Origin: DLKC01 sp002478885
Lineage (GTDB): Bacteria; Bacteroidota; Bacteroidia; Chitinophagales; Chitinophagaceae
Direction: 5' to 3'
Assembly: GCA_046329585.1 (NCBI GenBank)
Contig: JAXLUI010000003.1
Location: forward strand, 372,001-436,000
DNA length: 64,000 nucleotides
The position numbers and the translations under genes were made by a program. Within the stretch, counting starts at the first letter, position 1; every line of letters starts with the position of its first letter. Below, in pieces: positions 26,850 through 35,419 of this stretch. Under the pieces are notes generated by a model that was given only the letters and a program-made list of their open reading frames with translations, did no database searches and had not been told where the DNA came from.

Positions 26850-27497
26850 CTAAACTTTATCTCTTTCAATTAGGAAACAAAATACCTCTTTCGGGCCATG
26901 TACACCAACAACCAGGGTTTTCTCAATATCGGCCGTTCGGCTTGGCCCTGTTGCCAGCGTTATCAGTGAAGGTAAATGATCCTTGTAATTTTCTTTCAAT
27001 GCGTTAATGGCATCTTTTATATCGTAAACCAACTGATCAGTGTACGCAATGCAAATGTGCACCGGCGCATACACGCTTGCGGTTCGCCCGCTTTGTAAAC
27101 CGCTGCTCAAAACAATGGAACCGGTTCTGGCAATCAAATATTCACAGCCGGTAACAGAAGCATCGCAATCGTTCAATTCGGGGTAAAAGCTGTTTTCAAG
27201 CCCGTTAGCCACAAGCATTTTTTGCGTATTGGTCTCCCTGCAAAAAAGCTTTTTCCATTTACGCGCTTCAATAAGCACCTTAAGCTGTTGCAACATTTCC
27301 TGCTCATCGAGACAGTAAGAAAACCTTCCCTGCAGTTTCGTAAACCGGTCGGCAAATTCAATAGCAGGTTCGTCTGCCGGTTGTTGAAAAATAGATTCCT
27401 TTCCTTCACTTTGTGGAAATGGAACAGGCACTGATGTGCTCAGTGCCTGTCTGATTTTTTTTAATATCCTTTCTTTTGGCGTTGATAATACTTTCAT
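26850..27497 (-). CDS. LUD-domain protein (LutC/YkgG-like)
   Basis: The 215-residue protein has the LUD (DUF162) signature TGPSRTADIEKTLVVGVHGP near the C-terminus, plus ARTGSIVLSSG. LutC-type proteins work with LutA and LutB in L-lactate oxidation, but no lutAB genes lie here. The partners must be elsewhere, or the protein has another role. It is the first gene of the minus-strand unit LUD, AIG2, lpxH, propeller, mscS. Confidence 0.85.
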   Translation of the reverse strand: MKVLSTPKERILKKIRQALSTSVPVPFPQSEGKESIFQQPADEPAIEFADRFTKLQGRFSYCLDEQEMLQQLKVLIEARKWKKLFCRETNTQKMLVANGLENSFYPELNDCDASVTGCEYLIARTGSIVLSSGLQSGRTASVYAPVHICIAYTDQLVYDIKDAINALKENYKDHLPSLITLATGPSRTADIEKTLVVGVHGPKEVFCFLIERDKV

Positions 27498-27533
27498 GAT
27501 CAGTTTTTCAACTTAAAAGATTTATTTTTTGTA

Positions 27534-27695
27534 GCCGGCTCCGGAATTCTCCTCAACTGCTGTTGCGTCGCACCCTTGTACTGATGGATCATTGATCAAT
27601 AAACATCATCCATTCTTCGCCAGTCAGTTTGTACGGCATTGTTCAGAACCTTGAAGTGAGTGACACAACGGACGATGCCATTGGCAATACAGCTT
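27534..27695. repeat. Composite repeat, A-type arm (-) facing B-type arm (+)
   Basis: The left arm (27534-27581, minus) has the GCGACGC core and GCCGGC tail. The right arm (27650-27695, plus) has GTGACAC and a worn tail (AGCTTGC). The spacer is 68 bp. The right arm touches the ftsH stop codon. Confidence 0.88.
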
Positions 27696-27696
27696 G

Positions 27697-29790
27697 CTAC
27701 ACAAGTTCCTCGCCTTCAGCTTTCATCGGTGGAACGCTTACGCCGCTGTCATAAGGCGGAACACCATCGCTAACCACTCCGGATCCTGTATGTGTTTGAC
27801 CATTCTGCTCTGCATCGTCAAGTAATTTCTTTTCTTCAAAAGGCCGCTTACCAATAAGTGTTTCCACATCTCCCTGGAACAAAACTTCTTTTCGCAGCAG
27901 CTCCTTTGCGAGTTTTTCTACGTCGTTTCTATGCTCGGTCAAAAGTTGCAATGTTCTTGCATATGCCTGGTGAATAATATTTCTTACTTCTTCATCTATC
28001 AGCTTTCCGGTTTCTTCGCTGTAAGGTTTGGTAAACGTATTCTCCTGCGATGGGTCGTAGAAGCTGATGTTGCCAACTTTATCATTCATGCCATATACAG
28101 TTACCATAGAATAAGCCATGCGTGTAATCTGTTGCAGATCGTTTGATGCGCCGGTGGATATTTTACCGAAAAATATTTCCTCGCTTGCCCGGCCGCCAAG
28201 TGTCATGCATATCTGGTCCATCAACTGATCAGTATTGTAGAGATATTGCTCTTTGGGTGTATACTGTGCGTAACCCAGGGCCGCGGTGCCTCTCGGCACG
28301 ATTGTTACTTTAAGCAACGGGTAAGCATGCTCAAGGAACCATCCGCAGATAGCATGGCCGGCTTCGTGATAAGCAATGATTTCTTTTTCTTCAGGAAGAA
28401 TGATCTTATTCTTTTTTTCCAGTCCGCCGATAACCCTGTCAATGGCATCCTGGAAGTCGCCCATATCAACGCTATCCTTATTTTTCCGGGCGGCGATAAG
28501 GGCTGCCTCGTTGCAAACGTTGGCTATGTCGGCACCGGCAAAACCGGGTGTTTGTTCTGCCAGTTTGTGTATGTCAAGCTTCTGTGAAATTTTAATTGGC
28601 TTCAGGTGCACATTAAAGATAGCTTCACGGCCTTTTACATCTGGTTTATCGATGGATATCTGCCTGTCGAAACGTCCCGGTCTTAACAGGGCACTGTCTA
28701 ACACATCGGGCCTGTTTGTAGCCGCAAGAATAATGATACCAACGTCCCCTGCAAACCCATCCATTTCCACCAGCAACTGGTTTAAGGTGTTTTCTCTTTC
28801 ATCATTGCTCATAATGGCATTACGTCCACGTGCTCGGCCGATCGCGTCAATCTCGTCAATAAAAATGATACAAGGGGCCTTCTCTCTTGCTGTTTTAAAT
28901 AAATCACGAACGCGGCTGGCACCAACCCCAACGAACATTTCCACAAAGTCACTACCGCTAAGGCTAAAGAACGGAACCTGTGCTTCTCCGGCAACTGCTT
29001 TCGCCAGCAAGGTTTTACCGGTGCCCGGAGGGCCTATCAATAACGCACCTTTTGGTATTTTACCCCCAAGGGCCGTATATTTTTTGGGACTTTTAAGGAA
29101 ATCGACAATCTCCATCACCTCCACCTTTGCTTCATCAAGACCTGCGACATCTGAGAAAGTAATATTAACCCTTGTTCCCTTATCAAATAGTTGCGCTTTT
29201 GATTTACCAATGCTGAATATACCTCCTGCGCCGCCGCCGCCGCCGGGTCCGCCAACTTTGCGCATCAGCAAAACCCAAAGCCCGACAAACAGTAATACGG
29301 TTAGTACAGTTTGCGCGATCGGGCCAAACCATTCGCCTTCCTCGTTAGGTTTTGAATCAACTTCCTTTACTTCGGGATGTTCTTTGTAAAAATCCCTCAT
29401 ACTTGACTCGTACGCTTCCCAATCGGTTACTTTAAACTCAAACAACGGACCTCTTACATCGGTACTTGGCGTAATGCCTTTGATTTTGTCTTTATAAAAA
29501 GGTTTGTACAGGCTGTCTTTGATAATATATATCCGAACGACCTTTTTATTGGTTACCTGTTCCAATTTATCAACATCGCCCTGGAGCAGCATTTTCTGCT
29601 TAAACTCCTGGAAAGATATACTTGACGAATCCGGTGTGGTAATGTTCATGAACTGGTAACCGATAAGCAGAATCGCTATCAACGCATAGATCCAGTAAAT
29701 ATTAAAACGTGGTGGTTTCTTCTGACCTCTCTCATCGTTGTTCCTGCCCGGAAAATTCGGTTTCATTTTATTATTGTCTTCCTGTGCCAT
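27697..29790 (-). CDS. ftsH: ATP-dependent zinc metalloprotease FtsH
   Basis: Membrane-anchored AAA+ protease that degrades membrane and short-lived cytosolic proteins. From the ATG at 29790 the product is 697 residues. Two membrane segments (about 33-50 and 165-185) flank a periplasmic domain, followed by a Gly-rich stretch, Walker A GPPGTGKT at 253-260, Walker B IIFIDEIDA, the SRH region ATNRPDVLDSALLRPGRFD, and the zinc site HEAGH at 475-479. The start at 29790 is preceded by AGGGAGA at a good distance. An upstream ATG at 29868 overlaps rsfS by 11 bp and adds 26 residues, and cannot be excluded. FtsH in Gram-negatives also controls LpxC turnover. Confidence 0.95.
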   Translation of the reverse strand: MAQEDNNKMKPNFPGRNNDERGQKKPPRFNIYWIYALIAILLIGYQFMNITTPDSSSISFQEFKQKMLLQGDVDKLEQVTNKKVVRIYIIKDSLYKPFYKDKIKGITPSTDVRGPLFEFKVTDWEAYESSMRDFYKEHPEVKEVDSKPNEEGEWFGPIAQTVLTVLLFVGLWVLLMRKVGGPGGGGGAGGIFSIGKSKAQLFDKGTRVNITFSDVAGLDEAKVEVMEIVDFLKSPKKYTALGGKIPKGALLIGPPGTGKTLLAKAVAGEAQVPFFSLSGSDFVEMFVGVGASRVRDLFKTAREKAPCIIFIDEIDAIGRARGRNAIMSNDERENTLNQLLVEMDGFAGDVGIIILAATNRPDVLDSALLRPGRFDRQISIDKPDVKGREAIFNVHLKPIKISQKLDIHKLAEQTPGFAGADIANVCNEAALIAARKNKDSVDMGDFQDAIDRVIGGLEKKNKIILPEEKEIIAYHEAGHAICGWFLEHAYPLLKVTIVPRGTAALGYAQYTPKEQYLYNTDQLMDQICMTLGGRASEEIFFGKISTGASNDLQQITRMAYSMVTVYGMNDKVGNISFYDPSQENTFTKPYSEETGKLIDEEVRNIIHQAYARTLQLLTEHRNDVEKLAKELLRKEVLFQGDVETLIGKRPFEEKKLLDDAEQNGQTHTGSGVVSDGVPPYDSGVSVPPMKAEGEELV

Positions 29791-29857
29791 ATTTGATGAT
29801 TCTCCCTGAGATATATTAATTGCTTTATTGTAAAAAGGTTCAAATGCAAAGTAAATA

Positions 29858-30265
29858 CTATACTTCATTATGCTCTGTTAAAGCGGCATCGCTCCACAAC
29901 TCCTCTAGTTTATAGAACTTTCGCGTTTCAGGTTGCATTACATGTATCACAATATTTACATAATCAATCAGCACCCAATGCAAAGATTGGCTTCCCTCAT
30001 GCCTGTAAGGATTTTCATCACAATCAACCCTCAGCACCTCCTGCACGTTATCAGCAATCGCTTTTATCTGCGTAGTACTTGTGGCCTCACAGATAATAAA
30101 AAAATCAGCCACTGCCTCAGGAATCTTCCGCAAGTCGAGTGAAATGATGTTTTCTGCTTTTTTCTGAGCTAATGCTTTAAGAACAGACTTATAAACTTTA
30201 GAATTTCTGGTAAGCTTTGATGAGCCAGGTTTTTTCCGGTTGGCTAATACAGATAATGTTTCCAA
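29858..30265 (-). CDS. rsfS: Ribosomal silencing factor RsfS
   Basis: The 135-residue protein binds ribosomal protein uL14 and blocks subunit joining when nutrients fall. Family motifs include AEDIISLDLR-like AENIISLDLRKIPEAVADF, FFIICEATSTTQIKAIADNV, and the C-terminal WVLIDYVNIVIHVM. Its end lies just before ftsH on the same strand, so the two are likely cotranscribed. It is divergent from birA. Confidence 0.93.
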   Translation of the reverse strand: METLSVLANRKKPGSSKLTRNSKVYKSVLKALAQKKAENIISLDLRKIPEAVADFFIICEATSTTQIKAIADNVQEVLRVDCDENPYRHEGSQSLHWVLIDYVNIVIHVMQPETRKFYKLEELWSDAALTEHNEV

Positions 30266-30403
30266 TAATCAATACAGTTTTATAAGTTAATTTTTATCGG
30301 TAGTAATATGTTTTTATTGCATCACAATAACTGTTTTATGCTTTATATTCTTAGCCACGTCGCATAAATAAAATGACACGAAAACAACTACAAGCGTTTA
30401 TTT

Positions 30404-31198
30404 TTGCGCAAAAATAGTGATCTTTTGCCACCCTCTTCCACAAATAATCAAACCGGGATACCGTTTATAGAATTGCGCTCGGTTGACAGCACCAACAACT
30501 ATGCCATGCAACTGGTAAACAATGGTTTGGCCGTGAGCGGCACGGCAGTATTTGCTTACGAACAAAGCTCGGGAAAAGGTCAGCGCGGCAAGCAATGGCT
30601 CACTGCTAAAGGCATGAACATAACAATGTCGCTTGTGCTTAACGTCAATTATTTACCGGTTTCCAGGCAGTTCCTGCTAAGCGCCGCCATTGCACTTGCA
30701 ACAAACGATTTTTTTGAAGGCTATGCCAACGGCGATTGCACCATAAAATGGCCCAATGATTTATATTGGCGTGACAGAAAGGCAGGGGGCATTCTCATTG
30801 AAAATATCATTCGCGGGCAGGAATGGCAGTGGGCGATCGTCGGTATCGGCATTAACATTAATCAACCTGCATTTGACACCAGTCTTATAAATCCTGTTTC
30901 CTTGAAACAAATAACCGGTCGCGATTTTAATGTGGTTGAATTGGCGAAGGAGTTATGCAACTTTGTTGAAACGCGCTTAATAAAATTAAAATCGGGCGAC
31001 CACCAGTCGCTGATGGAAGAATACAACAGTAAATTGTACAAGAGAAACGAGGTAATAAGGCTTAAAAAAGACAACATTAGTTTTGACTCGTTGCTAAAAA
31101 ATGTAAATGAATACGGGCAGTTGGTCATTGAAAAAGGAATAGAACACCACTATAATGTTGGAGACGTAGAATGGGTTTCAAATGACCAGCCAGGTTAA
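30404..31198 (+). CDS. birA: Biotin-[acetyl-CoA-carboxylase] ligase (single-domain BirA)
   Basis: Activates biotin to biotinyl-AMP and attaches it to acetyl-CoA carboxylase and related carriers. About 264 residues with SVDSTNNYAM (start of catalytic core), SSGKGQRGKQW (biotinyl-AMP loop), IKWPNDLYW, KAGGILIEN and VGIGININQ. There is no N-terminal DNA-binding domain, so it is not a repressor. No ATG exists between the upstream stop (30374) and the conserved core, so translation must begin at TTG 30404 or TTG 30425. An overlapping TATTTTTG (30399-30406) fits a -7 box, which would favour the second TTG. Confidence 0.9.
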   Translation: MRKNSDLLPPSSTNNQTGIPFIELRSVDSTNNYAMQLVNNGLAVSGTAVFAYEQSSGKGQRGKQWLTAKGMNITMSLVLNVNYLPVSRQFLLSAAIALATNDFFEGYANGDCTIKWPNDLYWRDRKAGGILIENIIRGQEWQWAIVGIGININQPAFDTSLINPVSLKQITGRDFNVVELAKELCNFVETRLIKLKSGDHQSLMEEYNSKLYKRNEVIRLKKDNISFDSLLKNVNEYGQLVIEKGIEHHYNVGDVEWVSNDQPG

Positions 31199-31207
31199 TT
31201 TTGTTCT

Positions 31208-31253
31208 CAGCTTTTTTTCGCTTATCACCACTCGTTGCGTCGCACACTTTTAC
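31208..31253 (-). repeat. A-type repeat after birA
   Basis: Core TTGCGTCGCACACTTTTAC and a worn tail (CAGC then a T-run). It begins 9 bp after the birA stop and faces the copy at 31663, with one small gene in between. Confidence 0.85.
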
Positions 31254-31288
31254 GACAGCAACAATATTCGGCAACTTTAATTAGAGTG

Positions 31289-31642
31289 CTAAACAAACTC
31301 CACATCGTACACGTGCGCTTCCCTGTTTTCTGACAGCCTTGCTTCCACCTCGAACCGGTTATTGAAATAGCCTTTTTTTACTGACTCTGCCAGGTAAAGA
31401 AAAACAAACTTTAGCCATCCATACTTTCTGAATTGATGCACATGGGTAAGCTCGTGTAAAACCCAGGAACGATTTTCCAGAAAGGCGGCTCTGCTTGTAT
31501 TCCACAAATGGATTGTACTGCCGGTAACAATAGCTACCTGCTTTTCAGCGAGCACTTGTGAGGCAACCCATGCAACCAGCGACCTTTCTCTTATTGTTAC
31601 TTTCATATTTAATAGTCTTGCGGCAAGACTGAACGAGTTCAT
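31289..31642 (-). CDS. Small DUF4157-like putative zinc metallopeptidase
   Basis: A 117-residue protein with a clear HEXXH zinc motif, HELTHVHQFRKYG, preceded by a short region GSTIHLWN. This resembles the compact DUF4157 (eCIS-core-like) peptidase fold. I chose the ATG at 31642, because the longer reading to 31681 would run into a repeat element; Met at 31606 is also possible. There is no signal peptide and no neighbouring contractile-injection genes. Function unknown. Confidence 0.65.
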   Translation of the reverse strand: MNSFSLAARLLNMKVTIRERSLVAWVASQVLAEKQVAIVTGSTIHLWNTSRAAFLENRSWVLHELTHVHQFRKYGWLKFVFLYLAESVKKGYFNNRFEVEARLSENREAHVYDVEFV

Positions 31643-31662
31643 GGCTGCGTAAAGATAGGAAC

Positions 31663-31712
31663 GTACAAGAGCGCGACGCAAGCGAAGATGCCACGAAGCA
31701 CTACAGTCGGCT
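31663..31712 (+). repeat. A-type repeat upstream of the mini-peptidase
   Basis: GTACAAGAGCGCGACGCAA, then GCGAAGATGCC and tail CAGTCGGC with an A-run. It faces the copy at 31208, so the two enclose the mini-peptidase gene. Confidence 0.88.
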
Positions 31713-31729
31713 TACAAAAAATTTTTTTT

Positions 31730-31764
31730 ATAAAAAAAGCCTGCACAAATGCGCAGGCTTTAAC
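31730..31764 (-). terminator. Terminator of the M28 peptidase gene
   Basis: Perfect 9-bp stem AAAGCCTGC (31736-31744) with GCAGGCTTT (31753-31761). The A-run at 31732-31738 reads as a T-run on the minus strand. Confidence 0.88.
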
Positions 31765-31779
31765 ATGATTGGAAAAAAA

Positions 31780-34005
31780 TTATTGTGCCGCCTGGTGAAG
31801 AAATGTAGCCATTTTGTTAATAACATCAGCATCGGCCTTAATTTGCTCCTGGGCCTCTACCCAGCTTCTCTGTTCAATGGCTTCGCGAATACCAGGCATT
31901 GTTTTTACTCCATAGCCGGTATAAAATCCGGGAGCATAGATAGAGTGTTTGTACCAACCCCTGCGTGGCAGGCCATTTGGTAGCAGCAACTGTTGTTCGG
32001 CCTTGTACAACGCGCTGTTAAAAGCATCGGCACCGGAAGGGCTTGTCATAAGCTTATCCCACTTGGCAGCCGTTTCGTCCGTAGCTCTTTCTAAAGCTGC
32101 TAGGGCATTTTGCAGCGGCGAAAAATCTATAAAAGGAACTTCATCTTTAGTTACGGGTGCCGCCAGGTGATCGGCTGTGTCCTGGGCAATGCTGTACAAA
32201 TGCTTTGCAACAATATCATTATCGGCCTTCGTATTTTGACGCAGGTCGTCGGTAAATTCCATTAGTTCTTTCACATAACCATTGATGGTTTGATAAAGGT
32301 TTCTGAAATCAAAAGGAAGTACATCGGCATCTGCAAGCCGAAGCACAGCATGACCCGCAGTTTGTGCCAGCGTAACGCCATAGGCAAAAGAAGGGTCTTT
32401 AAAACGGCGATACATATCATAAGAATCGAAGATAGAGTGGTATTCGCCGCCATTGTCTTCGCCGCCATAACCAAAGTCAAGCGTTGGCACCCCAAGATGC
32501 TGGAGAAACGAAGAAAAATCAGATCCTGAGCCAAGTGCTCCTAACTTAAGGTCTTTATCTTGCATGGCGGCCAGTTTGGCTCTGCCGGAAGAGGCATTCA
32601 CCACCTTGGCTGCATTTAGCCTGTCAAGCACGCTAACATTGGTTTGCGGATCGTTTACCTTTCCCGCCAGTTCCGATACAAAAGGTTCAAAAGCATGCGA
32701 ACCGCCTGCGGAAAGAAAACCCCTTCCGTTACCGTCTGAATTAATATAGGCTACGCATTTTTGCTGTAACTCAGAGCCATGGTCTTCGGCCCATTCAGTT
32801 GAGCCAATCAACCCTGGTTCTTCTCCATCCCATGCACAATAAATAATGGTGCGATCGGGTTTCCACCCTTGTTTTACCAATCCGCCGAGGGCTTTTGCCT
32901 CTTCCAGCATAGCTGCCATTCCGCTGATAGGATCCTGTGCACCATTTACCCATGCATCGTGGTGATTGCCGCGTACAACCCATTCGTCAGGAAATTTTGC
33001 GCCTCTGATTGTCGCGACAACATCATAACAGGAAACGAGCTTCCAATCGAACTCCATTTTCAGGTGCACTTTTGCCGGGCCTGCGCCAATATGATAGGTA
33101 AAAGGTAAAGCGCCCCGCCAATCGTCAGGTGCGACCGGCCCTTCAAGCGCTTGCAACAAAGGCAAGGCATCGTGATAGCTGATTGGTATTACCGGTATTT
33201 TCAAAAGATTAGGCGCTTCATTGTGGCTGGAAATTCGCTTGGCATCCGCTGTTGCACCCACGCCCGGAGTAAGGGGGTCTCCCGGGTAAATAACCATATC
33301 CATAATGGAGCCACGCTGTACACCATATTCATTTTTAAAAGAACCCTTTGGATACACATCGCCCTGGTAATAACCGTCATCTTTGGGATCGGAATAAATA
33401 ATACAACCGATGGCCCCATGTTCCTGCGCAACTTTGGGTTTTATACCCCGCCAGCTTCTTCCGTATTTTGCTATTACAATCTTTCCTTTTACGTCAATTC
33501 CCAATTTATCGAGTATGTCGTAGTCGGAAGGAAGACCGTAGTTGACAAATACCAGTTCGCCAGTAACGTCACCATCGGCACTCCACGCATTATAGGTTGG
33601 TAATTGGTCCGGCTGATTAGATGTTGCGTCTTCAGCCAATGGCTGCTCCTTTAAAACCGCCTTATATGGTTTGGGACCGGTCATTTCCAATATGCGCGTT
33701 TTTGGAGTGGGAAATAACACCGTGTACGTTTCAATTTTAGCATCAAGTCCAAATGATTTAAACCTGTTAAGAATATTTTCAGCAACTGCTTTACTGCCTG
33801 CAGAACCAAGGTTATGCGGTTTTGAAGAGAGATCTTTTATTGTTGCTCCGGAACTCGCCGCATTCAGAAACTGGTCATAAGAACGTTCGAGTTGAAGCTG
33901 TGTTTTTGCATGATCGTCTGTAAACCCTTTAAGTTGCTGCGCATGCACAGCAGAACCGGAAACAAGAAAAGCCGTAGCGGTTAAAGCATAAAACAATTTG
34001 AGCAT
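31780..34005 (-). CDS. M28B-family peptidase (glutamate carboxypeptidase II / transferrin receptor-like)
   Basis: A 741-residue exported metallopeptidase with a signal peptide (about 1-22, ending AVHAQQ). A PA domain (about 140-290; GKIVIAKYGRSWRG, GAIGCIIYSDP) is inserted before the catalytic part. The two-zinc M28 site is complete: GNHHDAW (His, Asp), DPISG (Asp), WDGEEPGLIGSTEW (Glu-Glu) and YHSIFDSYDMY (His). A C-terminal TFR-type dimerisation domain (about 600-741) follows. It probably trims acidic amino acids from peptides in the periplasm or outside the cell. Confidence 0.92.
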   Translation of the reverse strand: MLKLFYALTATAFLVSGSAVHAQQLKGFTDDHAKTQLQLERSYDQFLNAASSGATIKDLSSKPHNLGSAGSKAVAENILNRFKSFGLDAKIETYTVLFPTPKTRILEMTGPKPYKAVLKEQPLAEDATSNQPDQLPTYNAWSADGDVTGELVFVNYGLPSDYDILDKLGIDVKGKIVIAKYGRSWRGIKPKVAQEHGAIGCIIYSDPKDDGYYQGDVYPKGSFKNEYGVQRGSIMDMVIYPGDPLTPGVGATADAKRISSHNEAPNLLKIPVIPISYHDALPLLQALEGPVAPDDWRGALPFTYHIGAGPAKVHLKMEFDWKLVSCYDVVATIRGAKFPDEWVVRGNHHDAWVNGAQDPISGMAAMLEEAKALGGLVKQGWKPDRTIIYCAWDGEEPGLIGSTEWAEDHGSELQQKCVAYINSDGNGRGFLSAGGSHAFEPFVSELAGKVNDPQTNVSVLDRLNAAKVVNASSGRAKLAAMQDKDLKLGALGSGSDFSSFLQHLGVPTLDFGYGGEDNGGEYHSIFDSYDMYRRFKDPSFAYGVTLAQTAGHAVLRLADADVLPFDFRNLYQTINGYVKELMEFTDDLRQNTKADNDIVAKHLYSIAQDTADHLAAPVTKDEVPFIDFSPLQNALAALERATDETAAKWDKLMTSPSGADAFNSALYKAEQQLLLPNGLPRRGWYKHSIYAPGFYTGYGVKTMPGIREAIEQRSWVEAQEQIKADADVINKMATFLHQAAQ

Positions 34006-34153
34006 AGCAATTATTTTAGTTGACTAATATATGGCAATATAAGAAAGACATTTCACCATGCCCATTTATTTGCCATACACTTTTAACCCGCACGGCTGAC
34101 GGTACGGCCTTTCACGGCATAATTGTTGAATATACCTCTGCCTGTTCAAAACA

Positions 34154-34188
34154 TTTGTTTTTCTTTACAGAACGGGTATTTTACTTTG
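34154..34188 (+). promoter_or_regulatory. Possible promoter of the MoxR-type gene
   Basis: TTTG at 34154-34157 and TTACTTTG at 34181-34188 (one mismatch from TANNTTTG), 23 bp apart. Start codon at 34213. Confidence 0.4.
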
Positions 34189-34212
34189 TAGCTCAAGAAT
34201 ATAAAATCATTT

Positions 34213-35211
34213 ATGCAAACGGGAGAAGATATAAAGCTGCTTACGCAAAAGATTGAGCAAGCTTCGGCATTTGCAGGCAACCTGCGCAGCGAACTGGCCA
34301 AAACGATCATTGGTCAGCATCACATGGTAGACAGCCTGCTTATCGGCTTATTATGCAATGGCCACGTTTTGCTGGAAGGTGTCCCCGGGCTTGCAAAAAC
34401 ACTTACCATAAAAATGTTGGCAGAAGCGGTGCATGCAAAATTTAGCCGCATACAGTTTACACCAGACCTTCTCCCGGCCGATGTTATCGGCACCATGATT
34501 TATAACCAGTCGCGCAACGAATTCATGGTTAGAAAAGGGCCGATCTTTGCCAACTTTATACTCGCAGATGAGATAAACCGGGCACCTGCAAAAGTTCAGA
34601 GCGCTTTACTCGAAGCCATGCAGGAAAAACAAGTAACCATCGGTGAAACCACTTACAAACTGGAAGAACCATTTCTTGTTTTAGCCACTCAAAACCCGCT
34701 GGAGCAGGAAGGCACTTACCCACTGCCAGAAGCGCAGGTCGACCGGTTTATGCTAAAGGTAATTGTTGGCTATCCCGACCGTAGGGAAGAGCAAATGATC
34801 ATTCGCCAGCAGGTCCAACAAGTTAAACCATCAGCAGCCACACAGGTCGCCAGCATTTATGAAATCATCGAAGCGAGAGAACTGGTGAAGCAGGTTTATA
34901 TGGATGAAAAGATTGAACAATACATTGTTGATATAGTTTTTGCATCGCGCTATCCCGACCAGCACAACCTTGTAAAATTGAAGGGGCTTATAAGCTATGG
35001 TGCATCGCCACGTGGAAGTATTAACCTTGCAATGGCAGCGAAAGCTTATGCATTTTTGCAGAAACGTGGTTTTGTAATTCCCGACGATGTTAAAGCTGTA
35101 TGTAAAGATGTATTGCGGCATCGAATCGGCATTACCTACGAAGCGGAAGCAGAAAATATTTCAACAGAAAAGATTATTGAAGAAATCTTAAGATCGGTAA
35201 TGGTGCCATAG
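34213..35211 (+). CDS. MoxR-family AAA+ ATPase
   Basis: A 332-residue AAA+ chaperone-like ATPase with the MoxR Walker A variant GVPGLAKT (Ala before Lys, normal for the family), Walker B ILADEINRAPAKVQSALLEAM, QNPLEQEGTYPLPEAQVDRF and a C-terminal lid domain. MoxR proteins work with VWA-domain partners; here the partners are DUF58 and BatA downstream. It is the first gene of the aerotolerance-type cluster but is separated from DUF58 by a repeat composite of 148 bp. Confidence 0.93.
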   Translation: MQTGEDIKLLTQKIEQASAFAGNLRSELAKTIIGQHHMVDSLLIGLLCNGHVLLEGVPGLAKTLTIKMLAEAVHAKFSRIQFTPDLLPADVIGTMIYNQSRNEFMVRKGPIFANFILADEINRAPAKVQSALLEAMQEKQVTIGETTYKLEEPFLVLATQNPLEQEGTYPLPEAQVDRFMLKVIVGYPDRREEQMIIRQQVQQVKPSAATQVASIYEIIEARELVKQVYMDEKIEQYIVDIVFASRYPDQHNLVKLKGLISYGASPRGSINLAMAAKAYAFLQKRGFVIPDDVKAVCKDVLRHRIGITYEAEAENISTEKIIEEILRSVMVP

Positions 35212-35227
35212 TTCTTGAAACAATGTG

Positions 35228-35375
35228 GCCGGCACCGGGCTATATGGCATCGCCTGTTGTGTCACTCGCTTGTACGTTCATAACATTTAGGAGCAAAGCA
35301 TACAGCCTTGTTGCTTTTTTGATAAAGTACAAGAGTGCGACGCAAGCAAAGCCGGTTGACAGATAAAAAGCCGGG
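35228..35375. repeat. Composite repeat, B-type arm (-) facing A-type arm (+)
   Basis: The left arm (35228-35275, minus) has GTGACAC and the GCCGGC tail. The right arm (35327-35375, plus) has GCGACGC and AAAAAGCCGGG. The spacer is 51 bp, the shortest seen. It sits inside the moxR-DUF58 gap. Confidence 0.9.
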
Positions 35376-35419
35376 TTTCATAAAAACATAAGCACTTATA
35401 CGAATAAATTTTAGCAGGT

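Noticed and set aside
28376..29389. 337-codon plus-strand ORF opposite ftsH
   Set aside because: It is the antisense shadow of a highly conserved AAA+ region; the Ser/Pro-rich product has no domain and ftsH is unquestionable.
31289..31642. Mini-peptidase as part of a contractile injection system
   Set aside because: No sheath, tube, baseplate or AAA genes of such a system are in the window.
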